A stretch of 64,000 nucleotides of DNA from DATBGZ01 sp036557785 (GCA_036557785.1 DATBGZ010000038.1:140530-204529); one strand, 5' to 3'; counted from the stretch's first letter, positions 9,083 to 17,163 are shown. Notes: a model not told the origin generated them from the sequence alone. Made by a program: numbers and translations.

Positions 9083-11164
9083 TCAGGTGGTCACGGTCGA
9101 GAATGTCAGTGTGCCGTCCGCGAGGCCGGCGAGCGTGGTGTCGCACAGCGCGTCGAGCGTGTCCAGCTCCTGACGGGCTCTGCGTCGGCGGACTTCTGCG
9201 CGTTCGAGCAGGTCGTCGAGTGCCGCCATCTCGTCATCGCCAAGCCTGGGCAGGTGGAGCTGGTCGAGCCGAATGCCGCGCGGGGGCCGGCCGGCATGGT
9301 GTGAGCGCGACGCCGACTCCACGAGAGCGGCTAGCACGCGTGGGGTCATCGCGCCGCTATCCGAGCTGAGCCGGAGAACGGTCGCGGGGAACTCCACGAC
9401 CGAGAAGCCGCGCTCGTCGACGAGGGCCGTGGGCTGCGGTGACAGGGCCACCACCACGTCGCCCGGCTCGGTGAGCGTGGCCCTGGGGTATCGCTCCGCG
9501 AGTTTAGCTCGATCAATGCACCGCTCGGATGGTGGCGCACCGGCGGTCGCTCGTTGGCCGATATGAGCCGCGAGGACTTCGGGCGCGCCGATGACCCGGT
9601 GGTGTCCGGCCGGTGTGATGTGGTCGGGCTTCAGCCGGGCACCGCCGACGCGGACCAGCGACCCGTTGAGCACCATGGTCCCGATCGTGACGGTGCGGCG
9701 GATGTCCAGGTCCCGTGCGATGACGCCCGATCGCAGCGGTGAAGCCGGGGCGTGTTCGACGGCGCCGGCGAGCTCCGCCTCAAGATGCAGCACCATCGCG
9801 ACCCGCTCCGGCCCGAGCCGTACGGCCTCGGTCGCCTCGGGGCGGCGAGGCTGCCTCAGGCCGGCGTGCCCGTCGAGAATGTCGCCGATAGTGACTGGGT
9901 GTGCTATCGACCGTCGGTGTGCGAGCGGGTGGTAACCCTCCCGCCGCCAGGTGGTGATGTCCTCGACGAGCTGATCGACCACGGTCGGGGTGAGGGCGCC
10001 GGCGGAGGCGTCCGCCAGCATCACACGGCCCTTCGCGTGACCGGACTCGTCGTGCCGCATCACCCACAGCGCCGTTCGGTATCCCGGACGGAATGGAACG
10101 ACTCCAGCCGGCAGCGTGATAACCGCCTCGACCGCGGATGAGCGCAGAAGCCGAGCGCGTATCCCGGCCGGGGTTGGGCCGAGCTGGTCGGCGAGAAGGT
10201 CGGCAGAGGTCAGCATCACCGCGCACTGTCCACTCTGGAGGCGTTGAGCGAGGTCACCGAGCACCATGAGGTCGGCTGCGGGGAGGCGGCGATGGCCGAC
10301 CTGGTACCGGGCGCGCGCCAGCAGGATGTCCCACTCGCCGCCACGGACCCGGGTGGCGCCATCGGTGACGACGTCCTGCTCGTCCTGGGGGACTCCCCAG
10401 ACCGCCAGCCTCCTTCGGAGCAACCGTGTCGAGTAGTCGTCGGCGGTGCTTGCGGTGATGAGTGGAGCTCCCTCTTCCCCAACCTCCTCGAGGACGGCCG
10501 CGAGGAGATCCCCGGCGTCGGCCCACGGGTCGACCACACGCACCATTCCCCGCCACTGTGCGACGCCCCGGGCCCCGGTGAGCTTGGCGATCAACCTGCG
10601 CACCTGCGGCGCGAGGGAGTCCCGGGCCAGCACCGCGGCGCCGATGCGGTTGCGCTCGTCGAGAAGGCGCTCGAATGCCGCCTTGCAGCCCCACGCCGCC
10701 TCGATGAGGTTGTCCATCGCCTCCGGCAGCCCGTCAGCCTCGTCCGGGAGATCCCTGATCTCCCGGAGCAGCATGTCATCGTTCGGGTCCACCAGCTCTG
10801 CACGACCAGCAAGCTTCGCGGGTCCAATGAGCGGCTCGTCGTCCATCATCCGTAGGCAGATGAGCGCGGTCGCGTAGTTGACCAGGTCCTTCGGCGCCAT
10901 CGTCGTGGCCAGGTGAGCGAGCGTGAACTGATGCAGATCCGCCTGGACATCAGTGTTCCGCTTCCGCTTTGCGTGCTCCGCTCGGCCCGTGGCGACGAGC
11001 CACTCCGCGATCTCGCGGCCGTCGAAGAGCGGCCGGTTCGCGTCCCCGCCGGCTGCCTTGGGGAACGTGTCGCTATGCCGCCGGCGCCACACTGACACGA
11101 CTGCGCGCTGCACGCCGGCCAGGTCGGCGATCTCCGACATCGAGATCAGTCCGTTCTGTCCCAT
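9083..11164 (-). CDS. HTH plus degenerate HsdM-like protein with HsdS-like C-terminus
   Basis: 693 residues. The first ~60 form a helix-turn-helix (MSEIADLAGVQRAVVSVWRR). Residues ~70-370 align by pattern with the HsdM next door, but the SAM motif DPxxGSGG is changed to DPWADAGD (about 212-219) and the catalytic NPPF is replaced by ARAR in WDILLARARYQ (about 278-288). The later block ending SSAVEAVITLPAGVV...YRTALWVMR matches the HsdM segment ending CMISLPPQL...IPACLWFF. The last ~250 residues carry HsdS-like turns (GDVVVAL, RLDQLHLPRL, then a coiled helix). It should bind DNA but not methylate. As first gene of the operon, with palindromes upstream, it may regulate or assist the system. Similar proteins are frequent in actinobacteria, usually named N-6 DNA methylase. 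Confidence 0.75.
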   Translation of the reverse strand: MGQNGLISMSEIADLAGVQRAVVSVWRRRHSDTFPKAAGGDANRPLFDGREIAEWLVATGRAEHAKRKRNTDVQADLHQFTLAHLATTMAPKDLVNYATALICLRMMDDEPLIGPAKLAGRAELVDPNDDMLLREIRDLPDEADGLPEAMDNLIEAAWGCKAAFERLLDERNRIGAAVLARDSLAPQVRRLIAKLTGARGVAQWRGMVRVVDPWADAGDLLAAVLEEVGEEGAPLITASTADDYSTRLLRRRLAVWGVPQDEQDVVTDGATRVRGGEWDILLARARYQVGHRRLPAADLMVLGDLAQRLQSGQCAVMLTSADLLADQLGPTPAGIRARLLRSSAVEAVITLPAGVVPFRPGYRTALWVMRHDESGHAKGRVMLADASAGALTPTVVDQLVEDITTWRREGYHPLAHRRSIAHPVTIGDILDGHAGLRQPRRPEATEAVRLGPERVAMVLHLEAELAGAVEHAPASPLRSGVIARDLDIRRTVTIGTMVLNGSLVRVGGARLKPDHITPAGHHRVIGAPEVLAAHIGQRATAGAPPSERCIDRAKLAERYPRATLTEPGDVVVALSPQPTALVDERGFSVVEFPATVLRLSSDSGAMTPRVLAALVESASRSHHAGRPPRGIRLDQLHLPRLGDDEMAALDDLLERAEVRRRRARQELDTLDALCDTTLAGLADGTLTFSTVTT

Positions 11165-11198
11165 GTGTACGCACTCCCGGCCTAGAAGCTAACTCTGG

Positions 11199-11264
11199 TC
11201 ACCCAGGTTAGGGCCCAGCTGAGTCACGGTCAAATTCCGAACGCTGATAACCCGGGTTATCAGC
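11199..11264. promoter_or_regulatory. Candidate twin operator for the restriction operon
   Basis: A perfect 22-bp palindrome occupies 11243-11264, each arm GCTGATAACCC, with core TAACCCGGGTTA at 11248-11259. A second site, TCACCCAGGTTA at 11199-11210, matches the core at 10 of 12 positions, 49 bp away. Both lie just upstream of the HTH-methylase-like start at 11164 and before the divergent lipoprotein gene at 11345. Autoregulation by the HTH protein is an inference. Confidence 0.55.
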
Positions 11265-11344
11265 AGAAGAGTTGCTCGCGATCGCGTGATCTTGCTGAAG
11301 TAGTCGGCGTCCGCCCATTCATCGACGCGCCTCGGGAGGCATTC

Positions 11345-11755
11345 ATGCGCAGGAGAGTCGTGATCAGCGGCCTGGCCGTTCTCACCGCGTTCGCTATCGC
11401 GTGCGGTGTTGGCACGTCGAAGAAGCCGGTGGACATTCCCGCGACGAAGCCCACCATCGAGATGACAGATATTCCCGCTGGGACGCAGACGACGATCGGC
11501 GCCGCGACTACCGCGCCCGCGAAGACCACGTCCGACCTTCTGACGGTTCCCAAAGATCTCGTGGGTATGAACGCGCAGCTCGCCTACGAGGAGCTCGAGC
11601 GCATCGGATTCACCAGCATCGACTTCGCGTCGGCCGACAAGGACGACACGATCGTGCTCTATCCGCCGAACTGGCATGTGGTCAAGGTCGAGCCTCGCGC
11701 GGGCACCAAGCTCTCGCCGGACGACACGATCATCCTCACCTGCTCCAAGCAGTAG
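11345..11755 (+). CDS. Lipoprotein with a PASTA-like domain
   Basis: 136 residues. The start MRRRVVISGLAVLTAFAIAC is a lipoprotein signal with the lipobox FAIAC, so the mature protein is anchored by Cys20 to the outer face of the membrane. A Thr/Pro-rich linker (about 25-65) leads to VPKDLVGMNAQLAYEELERIGF and a closing VKVEPRAGTKLSPDDTIIL, the pattern of one PASTA domain (a fold that binds muropeptides or mediates contacts in cell-wall proteins). Function unknown. The next gene has a closely similar signal peptide, 40 bp downstream. Confidence 0.75.
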   Translation: MRRRVVISGLAVLTAFAIACGVGTSKKPVDIPATKPTIEMTDIPAGTQTTIGAATTAPAKTTSDLLTVPKDLVGMNAQLAYEELERIGFTSIDFASADKDDTIVLYPPNWHVVKVEPRAGTKLSPDDTIILTCSKQ

Positions 11756-11795
11756 CGAGCCGCGTCAATCTAATCCAACTTCCCCGGAGGAACAC

Positions 11796-12512
11796 ATGCG
11801 CAAGAAGTACGCAGTCATCGGGCTCGCTGTGCTTGCCGCGTTCGGGATCGCGTGCGGCGCCGGATCGACGAAGTCGCCCTCCCCAGGATCGAGTGCGCAG
11901 CCCAGCGAAGGGGCCGGCCAAAGCATCGACATCCCGGCCGCGACGGCTGCCGCGACGAGCCAGACCACGCAGCCGCCGTCCCTGCCCGCAGACCAGGTGT
12001 TCCAGGGCAGGGGTGACAAGGTCGTGAAACTCAAGCTCGACACCGACTATGTCCACATCGCGAAGATCACGCATTCGGGCTCGAGCAACTTCGCGGTCTG
12101 GTCGTTGGACGCCGACGGGTCGAACCTCGACCTGCTGGTCAACGAGATCGGTAGCTACACCGGTGTGCGCCCTATCGACATTCGCGACACCCCGGCGGCA
12201 TTGAAGATCGAGGCCGACGGCTCCTGGAAGATCACCATTCAGGTCGCGCAGAAGGCTCCGCGCTGGACCGGCAACAAGTCCGGCACCGGATCGGCGGTAC
12301 TGCTGGTGGATCCGGCGGCGGCGAGCGGGATGACGACCATCAAGATCACCCACACCGGCAGCAGCAACTTCGCCGTGTGGGTGTACGGCGCGAACGACGC
12401 AGACCTGCTGGTCAACGAGATCGGTCACTACTCGGGCGAGACGATCCTGCCCTCATGGGCGGTGCTCCTTGAGATCGAGGCCGACGGCAAGTGGACCGTC
12501 ACCAAGACGTGA
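11796..12512 (+). CDS. Lipoprotein with two related beta-rich repeats
   Basis: 238 residues. The ATG at 11796 has GGAGG at 11786-11790. MRKKYAVIGLAVLAAFGIAC is a lipoprotein signal, nearly the same as in the gene upstream. After a Ser/Pro/Thr linker come two copies of a unit with THSGSSNFAVW...DLLVNEIG (about 87-115) and THTGSSNFAVW...DLLVNEIG (about 188-214), each followed by a conserved LxIEADGxW. This is an internal duplication of roughly 100 residues. I do not recognise the family by name. Extracellular and probably co-transcribed with the PASTA lipoprotein. Confidence 0.7.
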   Translation: MRKKYAVIGLAVLAAFGIACGAGSTKSPSPGSSAQPSEGAGQSIDIPAATAAATSQTTQPPSLPADQVFQGRGDKVVKLKLDTDYVHIAKITHSGSSNFAVWSLDADGSNLDLLVNEIGSYTGVRPIDIRDTPAALKIEADGSWKITIQVAQKAPRWTGNKSGTGSAVLLVDPAAASGMTTIKITHTGSSNFAVWVYGANDADLLVNEIGHYSGETILPSWAVLLEIEADGKWTVTKT

Positions 12513-12546
12513 ACCGCGGGTTGGGATGACGCTCATCCCCTCAGAC

Positions 12547-12584
12547 GGCGTGGGGCGGGCCTGTGCGGCGGCCCGCCTCACGCC
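12547..12584. terminator. Stem-loop after the lipoprotein pair
   Basis: GGCGTGGGGCGGGCC at 12547-12561 pairs with GGCCCGCCTCACGCC at 12570-12584, a 15-bp stem with one G-U wobble and an 8-base loop, 35 bp after the lipoprotein stop. No T-tract follows, as is usual in actinobacteria. Confidence 0.65.
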
Positions 12585-12646
12585 CCAAGGCTCAGTTGCC
12601 ACGCTGACGGAGAATTGTTGGTCAGGCCATGCGGGAGGGGAAAGCC

Positions 12647-13981
12647 ATGCACGTCACCGCGCATCTGGATGTCGATGTGATCGCCGTGGAGACCGAGGAT
12701 GAGGTCTCCGTACTGGTCGAGCTCACCGCACAGACGGCGGCGCCAGTGGGCGACCCGCCGCAGCGTCCTACCCGGACACTGCAGGTCGTGCTCGACCGCA
12801 GTGGCTCGATGTCCGGTCGCATCGAGGAGGCCGTGAGGGCGCTGGTTGCCCTGGTCGACCGGCTCGAGCCGGCGGACAACTTCGGCGTGGTCTCCTTCGA
12901 CAACGTCAGTGAGCTCACGGTGCCAGCAGGGCCGCTGACGAACAAGCCGGCCGTGAAGGAGGCGCTCGCGACCCTGCACGGGCGCAACAGCACGAACCTC
13001 TCGGACGGATACCTGCGCGGCCTGCAGGAGGCGACCCGGGTCGCCGGACCGGCCGGCGCCACGCTGCTGCTGGTCAGCGACGGACACGCCAACGAGGGAG
13101 TCACCGACCCCGATGCGTTGGGCACCGTCTCCGCCGACGCGTACCGCAAGGGGATCGTCTCCTCGACCCTGGGCTGGGGCGAGGGCTACGACGAACGCCT
13201 GCTCTCGGCGATCGCCCGCGCTGGCAACGGAAACGAAGGCTTCGCGGCCGACGCGGACGCCGCGGTGGCGCTGCTCGCGGGCGAGGTCGAGGGGCTGCTC
13301 ACCCAGACCGCCCAGGCGGCATCCCTGACCGTACGGCCAGCACCGCCGGTGACCGCCGTACGGGTCGTGAACGACCTGCCCACCACGGCCACGGCCGACG
13401 GCGCCATCATCGCCGAGCTCGGCAGCTTCTACAGTGGAGAGACACGCAAGGTCGTGGTGACGTTCGCGGTCCCCTCGGTCGCCTCGCTCGGGCTGGCGCG
13501 CATCGCCACCCTGGAACTGACCTATGTGGAGCTTCCCGCGCTCACCCAGCACACGGTCAACGTGCCGTTGCACGTCAACGTCGTACCGGGCGACCAGGCC
13601 GCGGGCCGGGTGCCCGACCCCGTGGTCCGCACCGAGATGGTGTACCAGCGGGTGCAGCAGGCCAAGCGCACCGCGTCGCGGCATCTCAGCGCCGGCGAAC
13701 CCGACGAGGCGCTCGCCGCGCTCGACGAGGCGCAGCGGCTCGTACGCTCGCAGCTCGAGGCCCCGGGCGTGCCCCCGCAGCTCGTGGCCGATCTGCGGCA
13801 GGAGGCGGCGGAACTGCGCAGTCTCAACGAGAGCACCGTGCAGGGCCAGTGGTCGGCCTCCGCCAAATCCATGTCCTCGAGTTCGACGTACAAGTCCCGC
13901 CAACGGGGTCGCGCCGCCTACGGCTCCGCCAACGTCACCCCACCCGAGCCCGACGACGACGACAACGACGACACCGCCTGA
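12647..13981 (+). CDS. von Willebrand factor A domain protein
   Basis: 444 residues. The ATG at 12647 is preferred to one six codons upstream because GGGAGGGG lies between them. The VWA domain spans about 38-220 with the metal-site motif DRSGSMSG, a Thr at NSTNLSDG and Asp at LLVSDGHANEG, so the MIDAS is complete. It is followed by a beta-rich region and a helical segment with two-helix repeats (VYQRVQQAKRTASRHLSAGE). The C-terminus is acidic and low-complexity (DDDDNDD). No signal peptide, so cytosolic. Related proteins often work with AAA chaperones, but none is adjacent. It converges on the DUF559 gene. Confidence 0.85.
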   Translation: MHVTAHLDVDVIAVETEDEVSVLVELTAQTAAPVGDPPQRPTRTLQVVLDRSGSMSGRIEEAVRALVALVDRLEPADNFGVVSFDNVSELTVPAGPLTNKPAVKEALATLHGRNSTNLSDGYLRGLQEATRVAGPAGATLLLVSDGHANEGVTDPDALGTVSADAYRKGIVSSTLGWGEGYDERLLSAIARAGNGNEGFAADADAAVALLAGEVEGLLTQTAQAASLTVRPAPPVTAVRVVNDLPTTATADGAIIAELGSFYSGETRKVVVTFAVPSVASLGLARIATLELTYVELPALTQHTVNVPLHVNVVPGDQAAGRVPDPVVRTEMVYQRVQQAKRTASRHLSAGEPDEALAALDEAQRLVRSQLEAPGVPPQLVADLRQEAAELRSLNESTVQGQWSASAKSMSSSSTYKSRQRGRAAYGSANVTPPEPDDDDNDDTA

Positions 13982-13986
13982 GCCCG

Positions 13987-14045
13987 GTGATCGAGGGCGA
14001 ACCCGGGTGAGCGGATCTTCAGCCGCACGGTTTCGCCCTCGATCA
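13987..14045. repeat. Palindromic element, copy 1 (convergent terminator position)
   Basis: TGATCGAGGGCGAA at 13988-14001 pairs perfectly with TTCGCCCTCGATCA at 14032-14045 around a 30-base centre containing GATCTTCAGCC. It lies between the convergent VWA and DUF559 genes and provides the DUF559 stop codon. A closely similar element in inverted orientation lies at 15048-15109, on the other side of the DUF559 gene. Confidence 0.75.
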
Positions 14046-14960
14046 ACGCCGGGAAGGGGGCGATGGGCGGTCGGCGAGCGCGATGCGGAGATCGCGTACG
14101 ATCTTTTCTGGGCGCTGGTAGAGGTCGATGTCGGTGAAGTAGCGCATCCGCCACCCGCGCTCGTCGAGCCAGTTATGGCGTTCTCTGTCCTGGCGGACCC
14201 GCAGCGCGTGTGAGGCACCGTCGTACTCGGCGGCGACACGGCGATGCACATCCGCGAGGTCGAGCACGTACTTCTTGACCCCACGGTGCCGGATCTCCAC
14301 CTGGGGCACGAAGCTGACCAGCCCCGCGTCGTGAATGATGAGGCGCAACTGACTCTCCTGCGTGCACTGCGAGAGGCCGTCTGCCCTCGCGACAAGGCTC
14401 TTCGCCCGCACGTAGCCGGGCAGCCCGCGATGGCGGGCGACCTCGGCGGCAAGCGTCGTGGCGGTGCAGGTGCGGGAGAAGAGCGCCGCATCGAGCGTGG
14501 CGAGCGCGAGGTCGCGGGGGACGGTACGGGCGAGGTCGATCGCGGTGCGCGCCGCCGAGGTGCATGCGACGCCGCGGCGTACGACCGGCGTCACCGGCAG
14601 CGCGGCGCGGTGCACCCGGATGGTGGGCTGTTGCGGGAACGGCTCGTCAGGCGCCACCACGACGTGCACGCGATCGTCCTCGACGACACCGAAGCCCAGC
14701 AGCGCTGCAGCGCTGTGGAATCCGACCACGGTTCGGGGCGAGCAGACTGCCTGCGCGGCGTGGATCCGGTCCAGCAGATCCGGTTCGGCGACGCCCGAGA
14801 GGTAGACCCCGCGGTGCATCCGAGTCAGCCCGCCGTGGTCGGCCCGCCACTCGGCCGCCTCTGGCGTGACGCCGGCGCGCGCCATCGCGGCCGAGGTGAG
14901 CACCGTTGCCCGACCTGCCAACGTCCCCGGAAAGTCCCGGGCCTCGCGGAAGAGATCCAC
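14043..14960 (-). CDS. AbiEi antitoxin-like N-terminus with DUF559 (Vsr-like endonuclease fold) C-terminus
   Basis: 305 residues from a GTG. The N-terminal half has the LTRMHRGVYLSG turn seen in AbiEi-type antitoxin/transcription factor proteins. The C-terminal ~100 residues fit DUF559, a Vsr/PD-(D/E)XK relative: YVLDLADVHRRVAAEYDG, then RQDRERHNWLDERGWRMRYF. The family is abundant in actinobacteria and has no proven role. No AbiEii toxin gene is next to it. The gene is bracketed by two inverted copies of one palindromic element, which suggests movement as a unit. Confidence 0.75.
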   Translation of the reverse strand: MDLFREARDFPGTLAGRATVLTSAAMARAGVTPEAAEWRADHGGLTRMHRGVYLSGVAEPDLLDRIHAAQAVCSPRTVVGFHSAAALLGFGVVEDDRVHVVVAPDEPFPQQPTIRVHRAALPVTPVVRRGVACTSAARTAIDLARTVPRDLALATLDAALFSRTCTATTLAAEVARHRGLPGYVRAKSLVARADGLSQCTQESQLRLIIHDAGLVSFVPQVEIRHRGVKKYVLDLADVHRRVAAEYDGASHALRVRQDRERHNWLDERGWRMRYFTDIDLYQRPEKIVRDLRIALADRPSPPSRR

Positions 14961-15012
14961 GGCCGGCAGCGTGCCGTGCCTCTGCGTCGCCCGCCACCGC
15001 CATATCGCGACC

Positions 15013-15034
15013 TGTGGACAAACCCTGTGGACAA
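15013..15034 (-). promoter_or_regulatory. Two DnaA-box-like nonamers
   Basis: TTGTCCACA occurs twice on the minus strand, at 15013-15021 and 15026-15034, 13 bp apart, about 55 bp upstream of the DUF559 start. This matches the actinobacterial DnaA box. Two boxes alone do not make an origin; they may be a local regulatory site or chance. Confidence 0.4.
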
Positions 15035-15047
15035 CGCGCCCACCCCT

Positions 15048-15109
15048 GGTGATTGAGGGCGGAACCGTACGGTTGAAGATCGACTCGCACGGTTTCGCCC
15101 TCGATCACC
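15048..15109. repeat. Palindromic element, copy 2
   Basis: GGTGATTGAGGGCGGAACCG opens a stem whose other arm ends in TCGCCCTCGATCACC, a 21-bp stem with two G-U wobbles and a 20-base loop containing GAAGATCG. Its reverse complement matches the element at 13987-14045 over most of its length. It lies between the divergent DUF559 gene and the ABC transporter operon. Confidence 0.75.
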
Positions 15110-15191
15110 GAAGGAGCGGCGCGGGCCGGGGAAGGCGCCGTGTCGGGGGCGTATCAGCGTGGTGTCAGGGTGGCCAGGCAGGATCGGGCGC

Positions 15192-16160
15192 ATGGCAGAT
15201 CTGGCGATCGAGGCGGAGGGCCTCGTCAAGAGCTTCGGCACGACGCGGGCGTTGCGGGGCGTCGACCTCGCCGTGCCGCGCGGAACCGTGCTCGGCGTGC
15301 TCGGGCCCAACGGCGCGGGCAAGACCACGGCCGTACGGATCCTCTCCACCCTGCTCACGCCCGACGCCGGGCGTGCGGTCGTGGGCGGGCAGGACGTGCT
15401 CAAGCACCCGGACCGGGTGCGGCGGATCATCGGGCTGACCGGACAGTACGCCTCGGTCGACGAGGATCTCACCGGCCGGCAGAACCTCGTGCTCTTCGGC
15501 CGGCTGCTCGACCTGGGCCGGGATGCGGCGCGGGCCCGGGCCGCGGAGCTGCTGGAGTGGTTCGACCTCGCCGAGGCGGCCGACCGGGTCGCGAAGACGT
15601 ACTCGGGCGGCATGCGGCGACGCCTGGACCTCGCGGCGAGCCTGATCGGGCACCCGGAGGTGGTCTTCCTGGACGAGCCGACCACCGGGCTGGACCCGAG
15701 CAAGCGCACGGCGATGTGGGACGTGGTCCGATCGCTGGTGGTCGGCGGCGCCACGGTTCTGCTCACGACCCAGTACCTGGAAGAGGCCGACGCGCTCGCC
15801 GACGAGATCACGGTCATCGATCACGGCAAGGTCATCGCGCATGACACCCCGGACGGGCTCAAGCGGATCGTCGGCGGCCAGACCCTCGAGGTGCGTCCCG
15901 CCAAGCCCGAGGACCTGTCGCGGGCGGCATCGATCCTGGCCGAGGTATCCACCGGCGCCAAGGCCGATGAGATCCGCAACGGCGTGCTCGCCGTACCCGT
16001 GGCCAGTGACGAGGCGCTGACCATCGCCGTGGCGCGCCTGGCCGCCGACGGGATCGGCGTCACCGAGCTCTCCCTGCACCTGCCCAGCCTCGACGAGGTC
16101 TTCTTCTCCCTCACCGGCCACACGGCCGAGTCCGAATCGTCCGACAAGGAGCTGTCATGA
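15192..16160 (+). CDS. ABC transporter ATP-binding protein, DrrA type
   Basis: 322 residues from the ATG at 15192 (MADLAIEAEG); a longer frame starts 33 bases upstream but adds no homologous sequence. It powers drug or lipid export with the permease that follows. Walker A GPNGAGKTT, signature YSGGMRRRLDLAASLI, Walker B VVFLDEPTTGLDP and switch His region TTQYLEEAD are all intact. The C-terminal ~90 residues match the DrrA regulatory extension. The stop overlaps the permease start by four bases. The substrate cannot be read from the sequence. Confidence 0.92.
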   Translation: MADLAIEAEGLVKSFGTTRALRGVDLAVPRGTVLGVLGPNGAGKTTAVRILSTLLTPDAGRAVVGGQDVLKHPDRVRRIIGLTGQYASVDEDLTGRQNLVLFGRLLDLGRDAARARAAELLEWFDLAEAADRVAKTYSGGMRRRLDLAASLIGHPEVVFLDEPTTGLDPSKRTAMWDVVRSLVVGGATVLLTTQYLEEADALADEITVIDHGKVIAHDTPDGLKRIVGGQTLEVRPAKPEDLSRAASILAEVSTGAKADEIRNGVLAVPVASDEALTIAVARLAADGIGVTELSLHLPSLDEVFFSLTGHTAESESSDKELS

Positions 16161-16957
16161 CCACGATCTCGGCGCCCGCACCCGCGTCCGCACCGCGGTC
16201 GTTCGCCCTGGCGCGGCACTCGGCATCGCTGGCCGTACGCAGCCTCATCAAGACGTGGCGCACTCCCGAGGCGCTCATCGACGTCACGATCCAGCCGGCG
16301 ATCTTCCTGATCCTGTTCGTCTACATCTTCGGTGGCGCCGTCGCTGCATCCACCCACACCTATCTGCAGTTCCTGCTGCCCGGCATCCTCGGCCAGTCGA
16401 TCACCACGGGAGCGGTCGCGATCGGGGTGAACCTCAACACCGACATCAGCAAGGGCGTCTTCGACCGCTTCCGGGCGTTCCCGATTCCGCGCCTGGCACC
16501 TCTGCTCGGCGCCGTGCTCGGGGACATCGTGCGGTACGCGGTCCTCACGGTGTCCACCTTGGCCGTGGGCTACGCCATGGGGTTCCGCATCGAGACCGAC
16601 CCGCTGCGCGCCACCGCCGGCTGCCTGCTCGCGATCCTCTTCGCGCTGTGCCTGAGCTGGCTGTCGGTGGTCATCGGTCTGCTGGTGCGGACCCCGGGCG
16701 CGGTACAGGGGATCCTGTTCCCGATCATGTTGCCGCTCGCCTTCGCCTCCAACGTCTTCGTCAACCCGGCCACGCTCCCCGGCTGGATGCAGGCATTCGT
16801 GAAGGTGAACCCGTTGACGCATCTGGTCGGCGCGGTGCGTGGCCTGTTCCTCGGCGCTCCCCTGGAGAACCACGTGTGGTGGACGCTGGCGTGGTGCGCG
16901 GCGTTCGTCGTGATCTTCATGCCGCTCGCCCTGCGCGCCTACCGCCGCAAGGTCTGA
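16157..16957 (+). CDS. ABC-2 type permease, DrrB type
   Basis: 266 residues. Six hydrophobic segments are visible, beginning with ALIDVTIQPAIFLILFVYIF and ending with TLAWCAAFVVIFMPLAL. The ABC-2 signature region PLAFASNVFVNPATLPGWMQ and the following FVKVNPLTHLVGAVRGLFLG are typical of DrrB/NodJ-like exporters. It forms the membrane half of the exporter with the ATPase, to which it is coupled by an ATGA overlap. Confidence 0.92.
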   Translation: MTTISAPAPASAPRSFALARHSASLAVRSLIKTWRTPEALIDVTIQPAIFLILFVYIFGGAVAASTHTYLQFLLPGILGQSITTGAVAIGVNLNTDISKGVFDRFRAFPIPRLAPLLGAVLGDIVRYAVLTVSTLAVGYAMGFRIETDPLRATAGCLLAILFALCLSWLSVVIGLLVRTPGAVQGILFPIMLPLAFASNVFVNPATLPGWMQAFVKVNPLTHLVGAVRGLFLGAPLENHVWWTLAWCAAFVVIFMPLALRAYRRKV

Positions 16958-16987
16958 CGCGACCCGCGAGACCCCACCCGCGAGACC

Positions 16988-17070
16988 CCGCCCGCTCAGG
17001 GGCGACACGATACCGCCCGCTCAGGGGCGACACGATACCGCCCGTTCAGGGGCGACACGATACCGCCCGC
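16988..17070. repeat. Tandem repeat, 25-bp unit, 3.3 copies
   Basis: The unit CCGCCCGCTCAGGGGCGACA plus CGATA occurs at 16988-17012, 17013-17037 and 17038-17062 (one C to T change in the third), with a partial fourth copy to 17070. It is preceded by two shorter direct repeats of ACCCGCGAGACCCC. Non-coding, just after the ABC permease. Confidence 0.85.
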
Positions 17071-17163
17071 GATCTTGGGCGTATCGTCGTGATTGGAGAT
17101 CGACTCACGACGAAAAGCCCAAGATCGCGGAAAGGAGGGGCGACGAAAGGCCCAAGATCGCGG
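17067..17163. terminator. Large stem-loop with a duplicated right arm
   Basis: CCGCGATCTTGGGC at 17067-17080 pairs with GCCCAAGATCGCGG at 17117-17130. An inner stem TCGTCGTGA (17084-17092) / TCACGACGA (17105-17113) closes a 12-base loop, giving a 23-bp interrupted hairpin. The right arm is repeated at 17150-17163, so two alternative foldings are possible. Position fits a bidirectional terminator between the ABC operon and the convergent peptidase. Confidence 0.65.

Noticed and set aside
14043..14960. Complete AbiE toxin-antitoxin pair
   Set aside because: No nucleotidyltransferase toxin gene on either side; the C-terminus is DUF559-like.
15013..15109. Replication origin from DnaA boxes
   Set aside because: Only two boxes, no AT-rich unwinding region and no dnaA/dnaN genes.
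16988..17070. 25-bp repeats as a CRISPR array
   Set aside because: Units are directly adjacent with no spacers and no cas genes are present.
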